In this document: one piece after another, positions 9,102-16,745 of the stretch
How the letters are laid out: every line of letters begins with the position of its first letter
Numbering within the stretch: position 1 is the stretch's first letter
Assembly: GCF_001028175.1 (NCBI RefSeq)
Contig: NZ_AEJF01000085.1
Location: forward strand, 89,094-153,093
Direction: 5' to 3'
Length of the DNA stretch: 64,000 nucleotides
Source of the DNA: Caballeronia mineralivorans PML1(12)
GTDB lineage: Bacteria; Pseudomonadota; Gammaproteobacteria; Burkholderiales; Burkholderiaceae
Notes under the pieces: model-generated
The model's database searches: none
Seen by the model: only the letters and a program-made list of their open reading frames with translations
What the model was told of the DNA's origin: nothing
Made by a program: the position numbers and the translations under genes

Positions 9102-10007
9102 CTAGCGATCCCACGGTGCCACCCCACCCATGACATCAACCAGATAATCGATCATCACGCGCACACGTGAACTCAAATGCCGGCGGCTAGGGTACATCGC
9201 GAGCACATCGATATCGGCCATATGAAACGCCGGCATCAGCGCCACCAGCCTCCCCGCGCGCAAGTCATCCCCAATGATGAAAGTCGGCTGCCAGATCACC
9301 CCCAGCCCGCTAAGCGCCGCAGCGCGCGCCGTATCGCCGTTGTTCGTATGCATGTGGCAATTCACGCGCACGTTGTGCGGCTTTTCATCGGCATCCAAAA
9401 ACTGCCATTCGTCACCACTGGCGGCATACGTATAACCGATACAACGGTGCTCGCCCAAATCCGCCGGCCTCTCCGGCAACCGGCGCCCCGCCAGATAGGC
9501 AGGCGCGGCGCACAGCACGTTGCGCGACGCAGCGAGCTTGCGCGCCGCATTGCCCATCGACCCCGCGCGCGAAATGCGAATCGCAAGGTCGTACCCTTCA
9601 TCGACAATATCCACCACCCGGTCCACCAACGATACATCCAGCTCCACGTCGGGATAACGCCGCATGAACTCCGGCCATAACGGCGCAAGCTGCAACACGC
9701 CGAAGCTCAACGGCGCATTGATCCGCAGCCGTCCACGCGGCTCAGCCGTCGACGACGACACCAGCCCTTCGGTCTCAGCAAGGTCATCGAGTATGGCAAC
9801 GCAGCGCTCGTAAAGCGCCTCGCCACCCGACGTCAGCGACAAGCGCCGCGACGTCCGGTTCAGCAACCGCGTCCCCAGATGCGCCTCCAGTTCAACGATA
9901 TAACGCGTTACGTTCGCGGGCGACGTGTCGAGTGCATCGGCGGCGCGCGTGAAGCTACCGCGCTTCACCACCGCCACGAAAACCTCATAAGCGCGTAAGC
10001 GGTCCAT
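9102..10007 (-). CDS. LysR-family transcriptional regulator
   Basis: A full-length 301-residue LysR protein. The N-terminal helix-turn-helix is at residues ~5-60 (GSFTRAADALDTSPANVTRYI), followed by a linker helix and a periplasmic-binding-like effector domain (~90-295). YDLAIRISRAGS and ALSGLGVIWQPTFI are typical of the CrgA/DmlR-like subgroup. It is divergent from two SDR dehydrogenase genes starting at 10174, so it probably controls them. The stop codon directly abuts the 8.3-9.1 kb repeat. An 18-bp palindrome lies 16 bp upstream of the start. Confidence 0.92.
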   Translation of the reverse strand: MDRLRAYEVFVAVVKRGSFTRAADALDTSPANVTRYIVELEAHLGTRLLNRTSRRLSLTSGGEALYERCVAILDDLAETEGLVSSSTAEPRGRLRINAPLSFGVLQLAPLWPEFMRRYPDVELDVSLVDRVVDIVDEGYDLAIRISRAGSMGNAARKLAASRNVLCAAPAYLAGRRLPERPADLGEHRCIGYTYAASGDEWQFLDADEKPHNVRVNCHMHTNNGDTARAAALSGLGVIWQPTFIIGDDLRAGRLVALMPAFHMADIDVLAMYPSRRHLSSRVRVMIDYLVDVMGGVAPWDR

Positions 10008-10022
10008 CCGACGTCTCCGGTG

Positions 10023-10040
10023 CAGGATCGGCCGATCCTG
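10023..10040. promoter_or_regulatory. 18-bp perfect palindrome upstream of LysR gene
   Basis: CAGGATCGG followed by CCGATCCTG with no spacer, at 10023-10040, 16 bp from the LysR start codon and ~134 bp from the SDR start. It could be an autoregulatory operator or an mRNA hairpin in the LysR leader. It lacks the T-N11-A core of LysR boxes. Confidence 0.4.
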
Positions 10041-10173
10041 GAATCAAGATTCACAAAAGCTGAACGATAAGACCATCTTCCGTGCCTGTTCGCAAGCTCC
10101 CGCTGCGCCTACATTGCGTCACATGGACCGGGGCATCGGGCGCCGGACAAGCCGAACAAAACGGAGAAACATC

Positions 10174-10938
10174 ATGAATCGACTCACAGGAAAGGTTGCG
10201 ATCGTCACGGGCGCAAGCGCCGGCATCGGCCGCGCCACGGCAAAATTGTTCGCAGCGGAAGGCGCAAAAGTGGTCGTGGCAGCACGCCGCGCAGCCGAAC
10301 TGGAAACGCTGGTGGCCGAGATCAAAGCCGACGGCGGCGAAGCCGTGTATCTCGCGGGCGACGTGCAATCGGAGGAATACGCAAAGGCTGTCGTGGCGCT
10401 GGCCATCGAAAAATTCGGCTGCCTCGACGTCGCTTATAACAACGCCGGCACGCTCGGCGAAATGGGACCGTCCACCTCCGTTTCGGTGGAAGGGTTCAAC
10501 AACGCCCTTGCCATCAACCTGACGAGCGCGTTCCTTGGCGCGAAACACCAGATCCCCGCGATGCTCGCAAACGGCGGCGGTTCGATCATCTTCACGTCGA
10601 CCTTCGTCGGTTATTCGTTTGCATTCCCCGGCACGGCGTCGTATGCGGCGAGCAAGGCCGGCCTGATCGGCCTCACGCAAGCGCTGGCCGCCGAGTACGG
10701 CGCACAAGACATCCGCGTGAACGCAGTGCTGCCCGGCGCCGTCGACACGCCCATGTATCGGGACATGAACGACACCGCCGAATCGCAGGCCTTCATCACC
10801 AACCTGCACGCGTTGAAGCGCGTTGCGACGCCGGAAGAACTCGCGCGCTCGGTGCTGTATCTGGCCTCCGACGACTCCTCGTTCGTCACCGGCACGGCAT
10901 CGCTCGTGGACGGTGGCGCTTCCATCACGCGCACGTAA
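10174..10938 (+). CDS. Short-chain dehydrogenase/reductase
   Basis: A 254-residue classical SDR oxidoreductase using NAD(P)H. TGASAGIG near residue 12 is the Rossmann glycine motif, NNAG near 90 stabilises the sheet, and SYAASKAG carries the catalytic Tyr and Lys with Ser upstream in IIFTSTF. ARRAAEL after strand 2 hints at NADP preference. The C-terminus TGTASLVDGGAS is the usual SDR end. ACGGAG at 10161-10166 sets the ATG at 10174. A second SDR follows 31 bp downstream and the LysR gene is divergent, making a small regulated operon. The substrate is not predictable. Confidence 0.92.
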   Translation: MNRLTGKVAIVTGASAGIGRATAKLFAAEGAKVVVAARRAAELETLVAEIKADGGEAVYLAGDVQSEEYAKAVVALAIEKFGCLDVAYNNAGTLGEMGPSTSVSVEGFNNALAINLTSAFLGAKHQIPAMLANGGGSIIFTSTFVGYSFAFPGTASYAASKAGLIGLTQALAAEYGAQDIRVNAVLPGAVDTPMYRDMNDTAESQAFITNLHALKRVATPEELARSVLYLASDDSSFVTGTASLVDGGASITRT

Positions 10939-10969
10939 ATTGTCTTCTATCGATTACTGGAAAAACATC

Positions 10970-11719
10970 ATGACCCGACTCAACGGTAAACGTACTTTGA
11001 TCACCGGCGGCACCAGCGGTATCGGCCTGGAAACAGCCAAACAATTCGTAGCGGAAGGCGCTCGTGTCATCGTGACGGGCACGAACCCCGCGACTATCGC
11101 AGCGGCGCAAGCGGAACTCGGCCCGGACGTGATCGTGCTGCGCGCAGATGCCGGTAATGTCGACGATCAAAAGCGGCTCGCCGCTCAAGTCGCCGAAACC
11201 TTCGGCCAACTCGACGTGCTTTTCGTCAATGCAGGCGTAGTCGGCTTGCGTCCGGTCGACCAATGGACCGAAGCGGACTTCGACCGGTCCTTCGCGGTCA
11301 ACCTGAAAGGGCCGTATTTCCTCATCCAGGCGCTGCTGCCTGTGTTCGCAAAACCCGCGTCCATCGTCTTCAACGGCTCGATCAATGCGCGTATCGGCAT
11401 GCCGAATTCAAGTGTCTATGCCGCCACCAAAGCGGGACTGATTTCGTTGGCGCGGACCTTGTCGGGCGAGTTGATATCGCGTGGAATTCGCGTGAATGTG
11501 GTGAGCCCGGGACCGGTCGCCACACCCATCTACGGCAAGCTTGGGATGACGAAGGAGCAACTCGACAGCGTCGCCGAAAGCATCCGCAGCCAGATTCCGG
11601 TTGGCCGCTTCGGCGAACCGGTCGAGATTGCGAAAGCGATAGTGTTCCTCGCCTCCGATGAATCGAGCTTCACCGTCGGCAGCGAATTGGTCATCGATGG
11701 CGGGATGAGCAATCTGTAA
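10970..11719 (+). CDS. Short-chain dehydrogenase/reductase
   Basis: A 249-residue SDR with TGGTSGIG (cofactor), FVNAGVVG (a variant of NNAG), IVFNGSINA and SVYAATKAG (catalytic Tyr and Lys), and a VIDGGMSNL terminus. The sequence GLRPVDQWTEADFDRSFAVNLKGPYFLIQALLP is common in Burkholderia SDRs induced with LysR regulators. The ATG at 10970 is used rather than an upstream in-frame start inside the previous gene. It is co-directional with the SDR upstream and likely co-transcribed. The role may be detoxification or redox turnover of a carbonyl compound; this is inferred from context. Confidence 0.92.
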   Translation: MTRLNGKRTLITGGTSGIGLETAKQFVAEGARVIVTGTNPATIAAAQAELGPDVIVLRADAGNVDDQKRLAAQVAETFGQLDVLFVNAGVVGLRPVDQWTEADFDRSFAVNLKGPYFLIQALLPVFAKPASIVFNGSINARIGMPNSSVYAATKAGLISLARTLSGELISRGIRVNVVSPGPVATPIYGKLGMTKEQLDSVAESIRSQIPVGRFGEPVEIAKAIVFLASDESSFTVGSELVIDGGMSNL

Positions 11720-11737
11720 AACGCAGCAGATTGGATG

Positions 11738-11860
11738 TTATGCAGGACCGGCCGGGCGGATCGCGTTGCTATACGTTTCTTCGATCCGCCGGTCCTGCTC
11801 GGCCGGCGAAAACTGCTCCCACTCGGTCATCTGGCACATGGCGGCGGTAAAACCCGACAT
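11738..11860 (-). CDS. Possible 40-residue small protein
   Basis: A minus-strand frame between the convergent second SDR and divergent folE encodes MSGFTAAMCQ, MTEWEQFSPA, then EQDRRIEETYSNAIRPAGPA. Acidic-helical composition and good third-position GC look coding. The frame stays open upstream to a TGA near 11913, with GTG and TTG alternatives and GGAAG near 11880. Its distal half overlaps a strong hairpin: 11742-11749 plus 11755-11763 pair with 11782-11790 plus 11791-11798. So the alternative is a structured terminator for the SDR operon. Family not recognised. Confidence 0.35.
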   Translation of the reverse strand: MSGFTAAMCQMTEWEQFSPAEQDRRIEETYSNAIRPAGPA

Positions 11861-11947
11861 ACCCGACACAGCACCGGGGTCTTCCAAACGGTAAAACGTG
11901 GAACAATGACGGCTTCATGACTTCGCTACATGCATCTGGAGCCTTCG

Positions 11948-12604
11948 ATGAGCGCCACGCGCAACTCCCCCAACGCGTCTTCGGACATCCAGGATCACGC
12001 TGATCATGGCGATCGTCCGAGCCGCGAAGAAGCCGAAGCCGCCGTTCGCGTTCTGATCCGCTGGGCCGGGGACGACCCTGCCCGCGAGGGTCTTGTCGAT
12101 ACCCCTTCGCGCGTGATCCGGTCCTACGAAGAGTTTTTCGCGGGTTATACGCAGAATCCGCACGACATCCTGGCGCGTACGTTTTCCGAAGTGCAGGGTT
12201 ACGACGAGATGATCGTGCTCAAGGACATTCGCTTCGAAAGTTATTGCGAACATCACATGGTGCCGATCATCGGCCGCGCGCATGTGGCGTATCTGCCGCG
12301 TGAACGGGTAGTGGGCATCTCGAAGCTGGCGCGTCTGGTGGATGCGTTCGCCAAGCGTCTGCAGATCCAGGAGAAGATGACCGCGCAGATCGCCGATACG
12401 CTCGAAGAAGTCCTGCAACCGCTAGGCGTTGGCGTGATCCTGGAAGCCACGCATCAATGCATGTCCACGCGCGGCGTGCATAAAGCGGGCGCGTCGATGG
12501 TGACATCGCGGATGCTGGGCACGTTCCGCGACGACCCCTCCACGCGCCGCGAATTCCTCTCGATCGTCGGGCATTCGAGCGGCTTCAGCGTATCGAATAG
12601 CTGA
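11948..12604 (+). CDS. folE: GTP cyclohydrolase I
   Basis: A 218-residue enzyme catalysing GTP to 7,8-dihydroneopterin triphosphate, the first step of folate and pterin synthesis, acting as a toroidal decamer in the cytosol. [39 protein letters not shown] (Zn-binding Cys and catalytic His residues), [20 protein letters not shown] and [12 protein letters not shown] (second Zn Cys) are family hallmarks. Start at 11948 follows CTGGAG; an ATG at 11930 is possible. The N-terminal ~35 residues are hydrophilic and variable. It stands between an SDR operon and cysE. Confidence 0.95.
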   Translation: MSATRNSPNASSDIQDHADHGDRPSREEAEAAVRVLIRWAGDDPAREGLVDTPSRVIRSYEEFFAGYTQNPHDILARTFSEVQGYDEMIVLKDIRFESYCEHHMVPIIGRAHVAYLPRERVVGISKLARLVDAFAKRLQIQEKMTAQIADTLEEVLQPLGVGVILEATHQCMSTRGVHKAGASMVTSRMLGTFRDDPSTRREFLSIVGHSSGFSVSNS

Positions 12605-12618
12605 GCGGGATCAGAAGC

Positions 12619-13626
12619 TCACGCGCCGCGGCCTTCATCCGTCGCGTCGCCTTCGTCGCCTTCGCCGCCTTCGCGGATCTTGCCCTGCGAGACATTGCTG
12701 CCCGGCGGCACGCTATGCGTGAGCCACACGTTGCCGCCAATCACCGAGCCACGCCCGATTGTCACGCGCCCAAGAATGGTCGCACCGGCATAGATCACCA
12801 CATGATCTTCCACCACCGGATGCCGCGCGTTGCCCTTCACCAGCACGCCGTCGTTGCCCGCCGGGAAACTCTTCGCACCCAGTGTCACCGCCTGATACAC
12901 ACGCACGTGTTGACCGATCACCGCGGTCTCGCCGATCACCACGCCCGTCCCGTGATCGATGAAAAAGCTTGGCCCGATCGTCGCGCCTGGATGGATGTCT
13001 ATACCCGTAGCCGAGTGCGCGATCTCATTGATGAAACGCCCCAGCAAGGGCACGCCGAGCTTGTGCAACGCATGCGCCAGACGATGATGCGTCATGGCCC
13101 AGATGCCCGGGTAACACAGCAGGATCTCCGTGATGTGCTGCGCAGCGGGATCGCCCGCGAACGCGGCCTGGATGTCGCTCACAAGCAGCGCGCGAATGGC
13201 GGGCAACTGCGTGCCGAATTCACGCGCGAGCTCGAACGCATGCGTGCCGAGTTCGGCGTCGCTCAGGTCATGGTTCTCCGGCAGGAAACGCAAGGCTCGC
13301 CGGATCTGTTCGGAGAGCAGGCGCAAGGTGCTCTCGAGCGTGTGGCCGACGTAATAATCCACGCTTTCGGCGGTCAGGTCGGCGGCGCCGTAATGCGTGG
13401 GAAACAGCGCCGAGCGCAGCCCGTTAACGATCTTCACGATCACTTCGCGCGACGGCAGTTCGCGGATTCCAAGCGGATGGCGCGTGCGATGCAATTGCTC
13501 GCGCGACGCCCGCAAGTCGGCCACGATCTTGTCGAGACCAAATTCGTGGGAGGGAGATTGAGCTTCTGTGGAATCAGTCTTGGGCATATCGGGGGCTTGG
13601 GCGGATGACGCCGCGTTGAGCGGCAC
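12619..13626 (-). CDS. cysE: Serine O-acetyltransferase (EpsC type)
   Basis: About 335 residues. It acetylates L-serine with acetyl-CoA to give O-acetylserine for cysteine synthesis. An N-terminal all-helical domain (~30-190) is followed by the left-handed beta-helix hexapeptide repeats (GIDIHPGATIGPSFFIDHGTG, VIGETAVIGQHVRVYQAVTLG, VVIYAGATILGRVTIGRG). The catalytic His is in FFIDHGTG and the second in HPVVEDHVVIYAG. The tail (GGEGDEGDATDEGRGA) is acidic, glycine-rich and unusual. GTG at 13626 is the longest start; ATG at 13587 is an alternative. Neither has a clear ribosome site. The long N-terminus is typical of the EpsC-like branch. Confidence 0.92.
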   Translation of the reverse strand: MPLNAASSAQAPDMPKTDSTEAQSPSHEFGLDKIVADLRASREQLHRTRHPLGIRELPSREVIVKIVNGLRSALFPTHYGAADLTAESVDYYVGHTLESTLRLLSEQIRRALRFLPENHDLSDAELGTHAFELAREFGTQLPAIRALLVSDIQAAFAGDPAAQHITEILLCYPGIWAMTHHRLAHALHKLGVPLLGRFINEIAHSATGIDIHPGATIGPSFFIDHGTGVVIGETAVIGQHVRVYQAVTLGAKSFPAGNDGVLVKGNARHPVVEDHVVIYAGATILGRVTIGRGSVIGGNVWLTHSVPPGSNVSQGKIREGGEGDEGDATDEGRGA

Positions 13627-13701
13627 GATCTAAACGATGCCCCGAGATTAACCGTTTTTCTGCAAGACCGCCGCCTGTACTGGAAACGCGCTCAGACGCG
13701 C

Positions 13702-13947
13702 TCAGGACTTGGGATCGACCTTTACGTGGCTGGCATCGATCCATCGGACCGCCCAGTCGCGAGCATGCGCGATGGCTTCGTCGGCGTTGCCGAAGCGCAG
13801 GTCGGCAGGAAAGAACCGATTGGCCACCAGCTCACCGTCGCTCGATCGCGAGATAACCACGTAGGGCTGAAAACAGCCGTCGCCCTGGCGTGCCGGCGCA
13901 CAATTGAGTAAATAGCCGCGATGTGAAAATGCAGCGTCTAATTGCAT
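13702..13947 (-). CDS. Small conserved-looking hypothetical protein
   Basis: 81 residues, not assigned to a named family. HRGYLLNCAPARQGDGCFQPYVVISRSSDGELVANRFFPADLRFGNADEAIAHAR-type content suggests a small alpha/beta fold, with a mid-protein FFPADLRF strand and an EAIAHARDWAVRWID helix. Similar short single-domain proteins are frequent in Burkholderia. AGGGTGA lies upstream of the ATG at 13945-13947. No signal peptide or membrane segment. It is monocistronic. Confidence 0.7.
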   Translation of the reverse strand: MQLDAAFSHRGYLLNCAPARQGDGCFQPYVVISRSSDGELVANRFFPADLRFGNADEAIAHARDWAVRWIDASHVKVDPKS

Positions 13948-14232
13948 GAGTCACCCTGATTTTAAGTGCCTCGCTTGATTCGCGATGGTCGTCTCCCGTT
14001 CGCTTTGAAACGCGCGAATCCGGCAAGCGGCACGAGGCCGTCCGGTGGCGCACGCTGCCCTCGCGAACAACAAATCATACTCTTGAGAAAACCCTCGTTG
14101 GGCCGAAAAAAATCAATTCGGCTTAGAACATTTACTGATGTTTTATCCCGCGGTTTATTCCAACCTGGTTTTATGCGCCGGAATGTTTCTTGCGTGATGT
14201 TTCTTTGTTGAACCGAAATGAGGCGGAGCAAA

Positions 14233-14847
14233 ATGGACAACGCACCGAACAACGAATCGCAGGAGAAACAAACGGAGCGCGCGGCCGACAGTCCGCTGAA
14301 GAAGCCTGAAACCGAAACCGTTAAAGCCAGGCCCAGCGATGTGGCGGCGACAGCGGCGGGACGCGAGGCCGGGCTCGGACAAGCGGGCGGCGGAGCGCCG
14401 GATTCATCGCTGCAGCATGCCGGGCCGCTCGGCAAAACCGATGTCACTCCTCGGGCAATGGACGTTCTTAACGACGACACGCTGGATGATACCGTCGACG
14501 CCGACGGGAAAAATAGAGACGCCACGCGCGACGAAGCACTGATCACGCGTCATCCCGACGCGTTTGTCGGCGTGAATGCATCGCTTGTGAACGCACGCTA
14601 TGAACAAGGCGATGGCTTGGGCGGTTTCGATAGCCGCCCAGCGCGTAACGGCCTGGCGCTGGCATTAGAGGAAGGCTTCAGTGTTGTTGATAAGGGCATG
14701 GTCGCGCCGGACGTGGAGGAAGTGGAGCGGCAGTATGAATTCGTCGAGCGCGATCCCCGCGGTTACAGCTTGCGAGGACGCAGGCACTTCGCCATCAATC
14801 ATGTCAGGCCGTCGCGCCTGATCGAAATCCAGCGCCGCGAGAAATGA
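14233..14847 (+). CDS. Hydrophilic hypothetical protein
   Basis: 204 residues, family not recognised. Residues ~1-75 are low complexity, charged and probably disordered (NNESQEKQTERAADSPLKKPE). The C-terminal ~100 residues look folded (RHPDAFVGVNASLVNARYEQG, EEGFSVVDKGMVAPDVEEVERQYEF). There is no signal peptide. GGAG at 14224-14230 supports the ATG at 14233; one at 14218 is poorer. The upstream 13.95-14.2 kb gap is AT-richer and holds the promoter. A strong terminator follows at 14891. Confidence 0.7.
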   Translation: MDNAPNNESQEKQTERAADSPLKKPETETVKARPSDVAATAAGREAGLGQAGGGAPDSSLQHAGPLGKTDVTPRAMDVLNDDTLDDTVDADGKNRDATRDEALITRHPDAFVGVNASLVNARYEQGDGLGGFDSRPARNGLALALEEGFSVVDKGMVAPDVEEVERQYEFVERDPRGYSLRGRRHFAINHVRPSRLIEIQRREK

Positions 14848-14890
14848 CAGGACGTAACGAGAAGAACGCGGCGTCAGCCAGTTGAAAGAC

Positions 14891-14923
14891 AGAAAGCCGC
14901 ACGAACTTCCGTGCGGCTTTCTT
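14891..14923 (+). terminator. Rho-independent terminator
   Basis: AGAAAGCCGCAC (14891-14902), an 8-base loop, and GTGCGGCTTTCT (14911-14922), with a T-rich exit, 44 bp after the hypothetical gene's stop codon. Confidence 0.85.
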
Positions 14924-15215
14924 CGTTCAGGTTCGCTCCTGGTCGGTAGACTGTGTAAAGCCTGCCATCGCGTGCAGTATCGTTGTAATGTCATGGCGTC
15001 GTGTGCAGGCGTTTCACCTTGAAGCCAGGAAAGGCGAGTTGGCCTTTCTTCAGGCAAATCGCCGTCGCCATGGGGCTCGAAGGGATTGAAAGCAAGCGAT
15101 GTTCCCAGCGTCGAAGCAACCTGGCATAAGCCATGCATAAAGCTCCCGCATACCACACAAATGCAAGACGAATGCAGCGCGATGCATCGCAGAAGTTAAG
15201 CGACCGGGGACCAGC
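14924..15215. other. Gene-poor stretch with a mini-ORF
   Basis: Nearly 300 bp without a convincing gene. It contains a second weak hairpin (GGAAAGGC/GCCTTTCT, ~15027-15048) and a 26-codon minus-strand frame described separately. It holds the promoter of the membrane-protein gene at 15216. Confidence 0.4.
14991..15071 (-). other. 26-codon mini-ORF ending FKVKRLHTTP
   Basis: ATG at 15069-15071 to TGA at 14991-14993 encodes MATAICLKKGQLAFPG then FKVKRLHTTP. The C-terminal string resembles peptides I recall from repeated intergenic ORFs in Burkholderia genomes. The frame contains the GAAAGGC/GCCTTTC hairpin. It is more likely a dispersed repeat fragment than a translated gene. Confidence 0.3.
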
Positions 15216-15632
15216 ATGAACTCAACCAACACGTATCCGAACGACGCCGCACGGCCCACGCGCGGCGTGCGCGGACCATGGCGCGAGAAAGCGCTGTCCG
15301 CTGCACTGGTCTGTCTTGGCGTTGCGTACGCCTTATCGTGGGCCGAGATGGGATTGGCGCTGATCGCGGGTCCCAGCGAACCTGTCGCTGCACTGGTTGT
15401 ATCGCGTGCATTGATGGGCGGCTTGTATGTCTGCGTAGCGTTCCGCCTGCAATGGGCGCGCTGGATCACCGTCGTGCTCGGATTCGCGTCGGTCGTGCTG
15501 GTCGCGCCGATGCTCGGCGCCGAATGGCGGGCCTTCCCCGCCGCGGCGCTGGTGACCGGCGCGGTGCTCGTGTGCAAGCTGGCGGCATCGATCTTCCTGC
15601 TCTCGCCGGATGCGGCTCACCGGACCCGTTGA
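15216..15632 (+). CDS. Small integral membrane protein, unknown
   Basis: 138 residues with a basic cytoplasmic N-terminus (~25 residues) and four hydrophobic segments, approximately 28-50, 60-75, 82-102 and 108-128 (AALVCLGVAYALSW, AALVVSRALMGGLYVCVAF, ITVVLGFASVVLVAPML, AALVTGAVLVCKLAASIFLL). No family recognised. GGGGA 7-11 bases upstream supports the ATG. It lies directly upstream of an SDR gene but separated by ~80 bp. Confidence 0.7.
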   Translation: MNSTNTYPNDAARPTRGVRGPWREKALSAALVCLGVAYALSWAEMGLALIAGPSEPVAALVVSRALMGGLYVCVAFRLQWARWITVVLGFASVVLVAPMLGAEWRAFPAAALVTGAVLVCKLAASIFLLSPDAAHRTR

Positions 15633-15710
15633 GATGACCCCTCGGGCCGCTTGTTCAAGCGGCCCGTAAAACGCACAATGAGAGCCCATTTCTTCTTCGA
15701 TGAGCCTCTC

Positions 15711-16310
15711 ATGAAAATTGCCGTCATTGGTGCAACCGGCACAGTCGGCCGCGCCGTCTTCTCCGAATTCCAGCCGCGTCACGACGTTATCGAAATCGGT
15801 GCTACCCGTGGCGCGCATCGCGTCGATCTGACGAAGGTCGACAGCATCCATGCGCTGTTCAAATCGATTGGTCAGGTCGATGCCATCGTGGCCGCCGCTG
15901 GGCATGTGCACTTCGGCGAACTTTCACAGATGACCCCCGAGCAATTCCGCATCGGCCTTGACGACAAGCTCATGGGCCAAGTCAATCTCGTGCTGGTTGC
16001 TCAACAATATCTGAACGACGGCGGCTCGTTCACGCTGACAAGCGGGATCGTGGGCGACGAGCCGATCAAATACGGCGCAAGTGCCGCAGCGGTGAACGGC
16101 GCGATTGAAGGTTTCGTGCGAGGTGCCGCGATCGAATTGCCGCGCGGCCTGCGTATCAACGTCGTGAACGCGACCATGCTGGAAGAAGCACGTGAAGCGT
16201 TCGGTCCTTACTTCCGCGGCTTCGAAGCAGCATCCGGTGCGCGCGTTGCGCTGGCGTATAGCCGCAGTGTGGAAGGCCTTGAAACCGGCCGTATCTACAA
16301 GGTGCGTTGA
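15711..16310 (+). CDS. Atypical short-chain dehydrogenase
   Basis: 199 residues, shorter than classical SDRs. VIGATGTVGRAVFSEF is the N-terminal nucleotide-binding motif (GATGTVG in place of TGxxxGIG). AAAGHVHFGEL, SFTLTSGIVGDEPIKYGASAAAVNGAIE and RGLRINVVNATML follow the SDR order. The usual catalytic YxxxK is absent: the region reads YGASAAAVNG, with no Lys at the +4 position. This matches the divergent YpmS/YfcR-like short SDRs in which activity is unproven. Its TGA shares an A with the ATG of the following GNAT gene, so the two are translationally coupled. Confidence 0.85.
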   Translation: MKIAVIGATGTVGRAVFSEFQPRHDVIEIGATRGAHRVDLTKVDSIHALFKSIGQVDAIVAAAGHVHFGELSQMTPEQFRIGLDDKLMGQVNLVLVAQQYLNDGGSFTLTSGIVGDEPIKYGASAAAVNGAIEGFVRGAAIELPRGLRINVVNATMLEEAREAFGPYFRGFEAASGARVALAYSRSVEGLETGRIYKVR

Positions 16311-16741
16311 TGGTGACAGAATGGTCCAGAGAGGATTATCGCGTCACGACTGACATCGGCACCTTCGACTTCAATGTCGTGCATCGCTACTTGAGCGAGG
16401 TCGCGTACTGGTCGCCCGGCATCTCGCGCGAGAAGGTCGAGCGCGCCGCAAGACATTCGCTGGCGTTCGGCCTGTTCCATCACAACACGCAGATCGGTTA
16501 TGCACGCGCGATCACGGATACCGTGAGCTTCGCGTATCTCGCCGATGTATTTGTGCTTCCAGGCCGTCAACGCGACGGCCTGGGCACATGGCTGGTGGAA
16601 TGCGTGCTGGCGCATCCGGATTTGCAGGGCTTGCGCAAGATGATGCTGACGACCACGAGCGCTCACACGCTATACGCTCGTTTCGGTTTTGTCGTGCCTG
16701 CTCAGCCGGAAAAGCTGATGGAAAAACGCGCGCCGCAATGA
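16310..16741 (+). CDS. GNAT-family N-acetyltransferase
   Basis: 143 residues, GCN5-related acetyltransferase. SFAYLADVFVLPGRQRDGLGTWLVECVL contains beta-4 and the acetyl-CoA pyrophosphate loop (QRDGLG, a Q/RxxGxG motif), and HTLYARFGFV is the C-terminal motif. It overlaps the upstream SDR by one base (TGATG), implying co-translation. The substrate is unknown. Small acetyltransferases of this type in Burkholderia often act on small amines or amino acids; that is family background, not seen here. Confidence 0.9.
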   Translation: MVTEWSREDYRVTTDIGTFDFNVVHRYLSEVAYWSPGISREKVERAARHSLAFGLFHHNTQIGYARAITDTVSFAYLADVFVLPGRQRDGLGTWLVECVLAHPDLQGLRKMMLTTTSAHTLYARFGFVVPAQPEKLMEKRAPQ

Positions 16742-16745
16742 GGTC

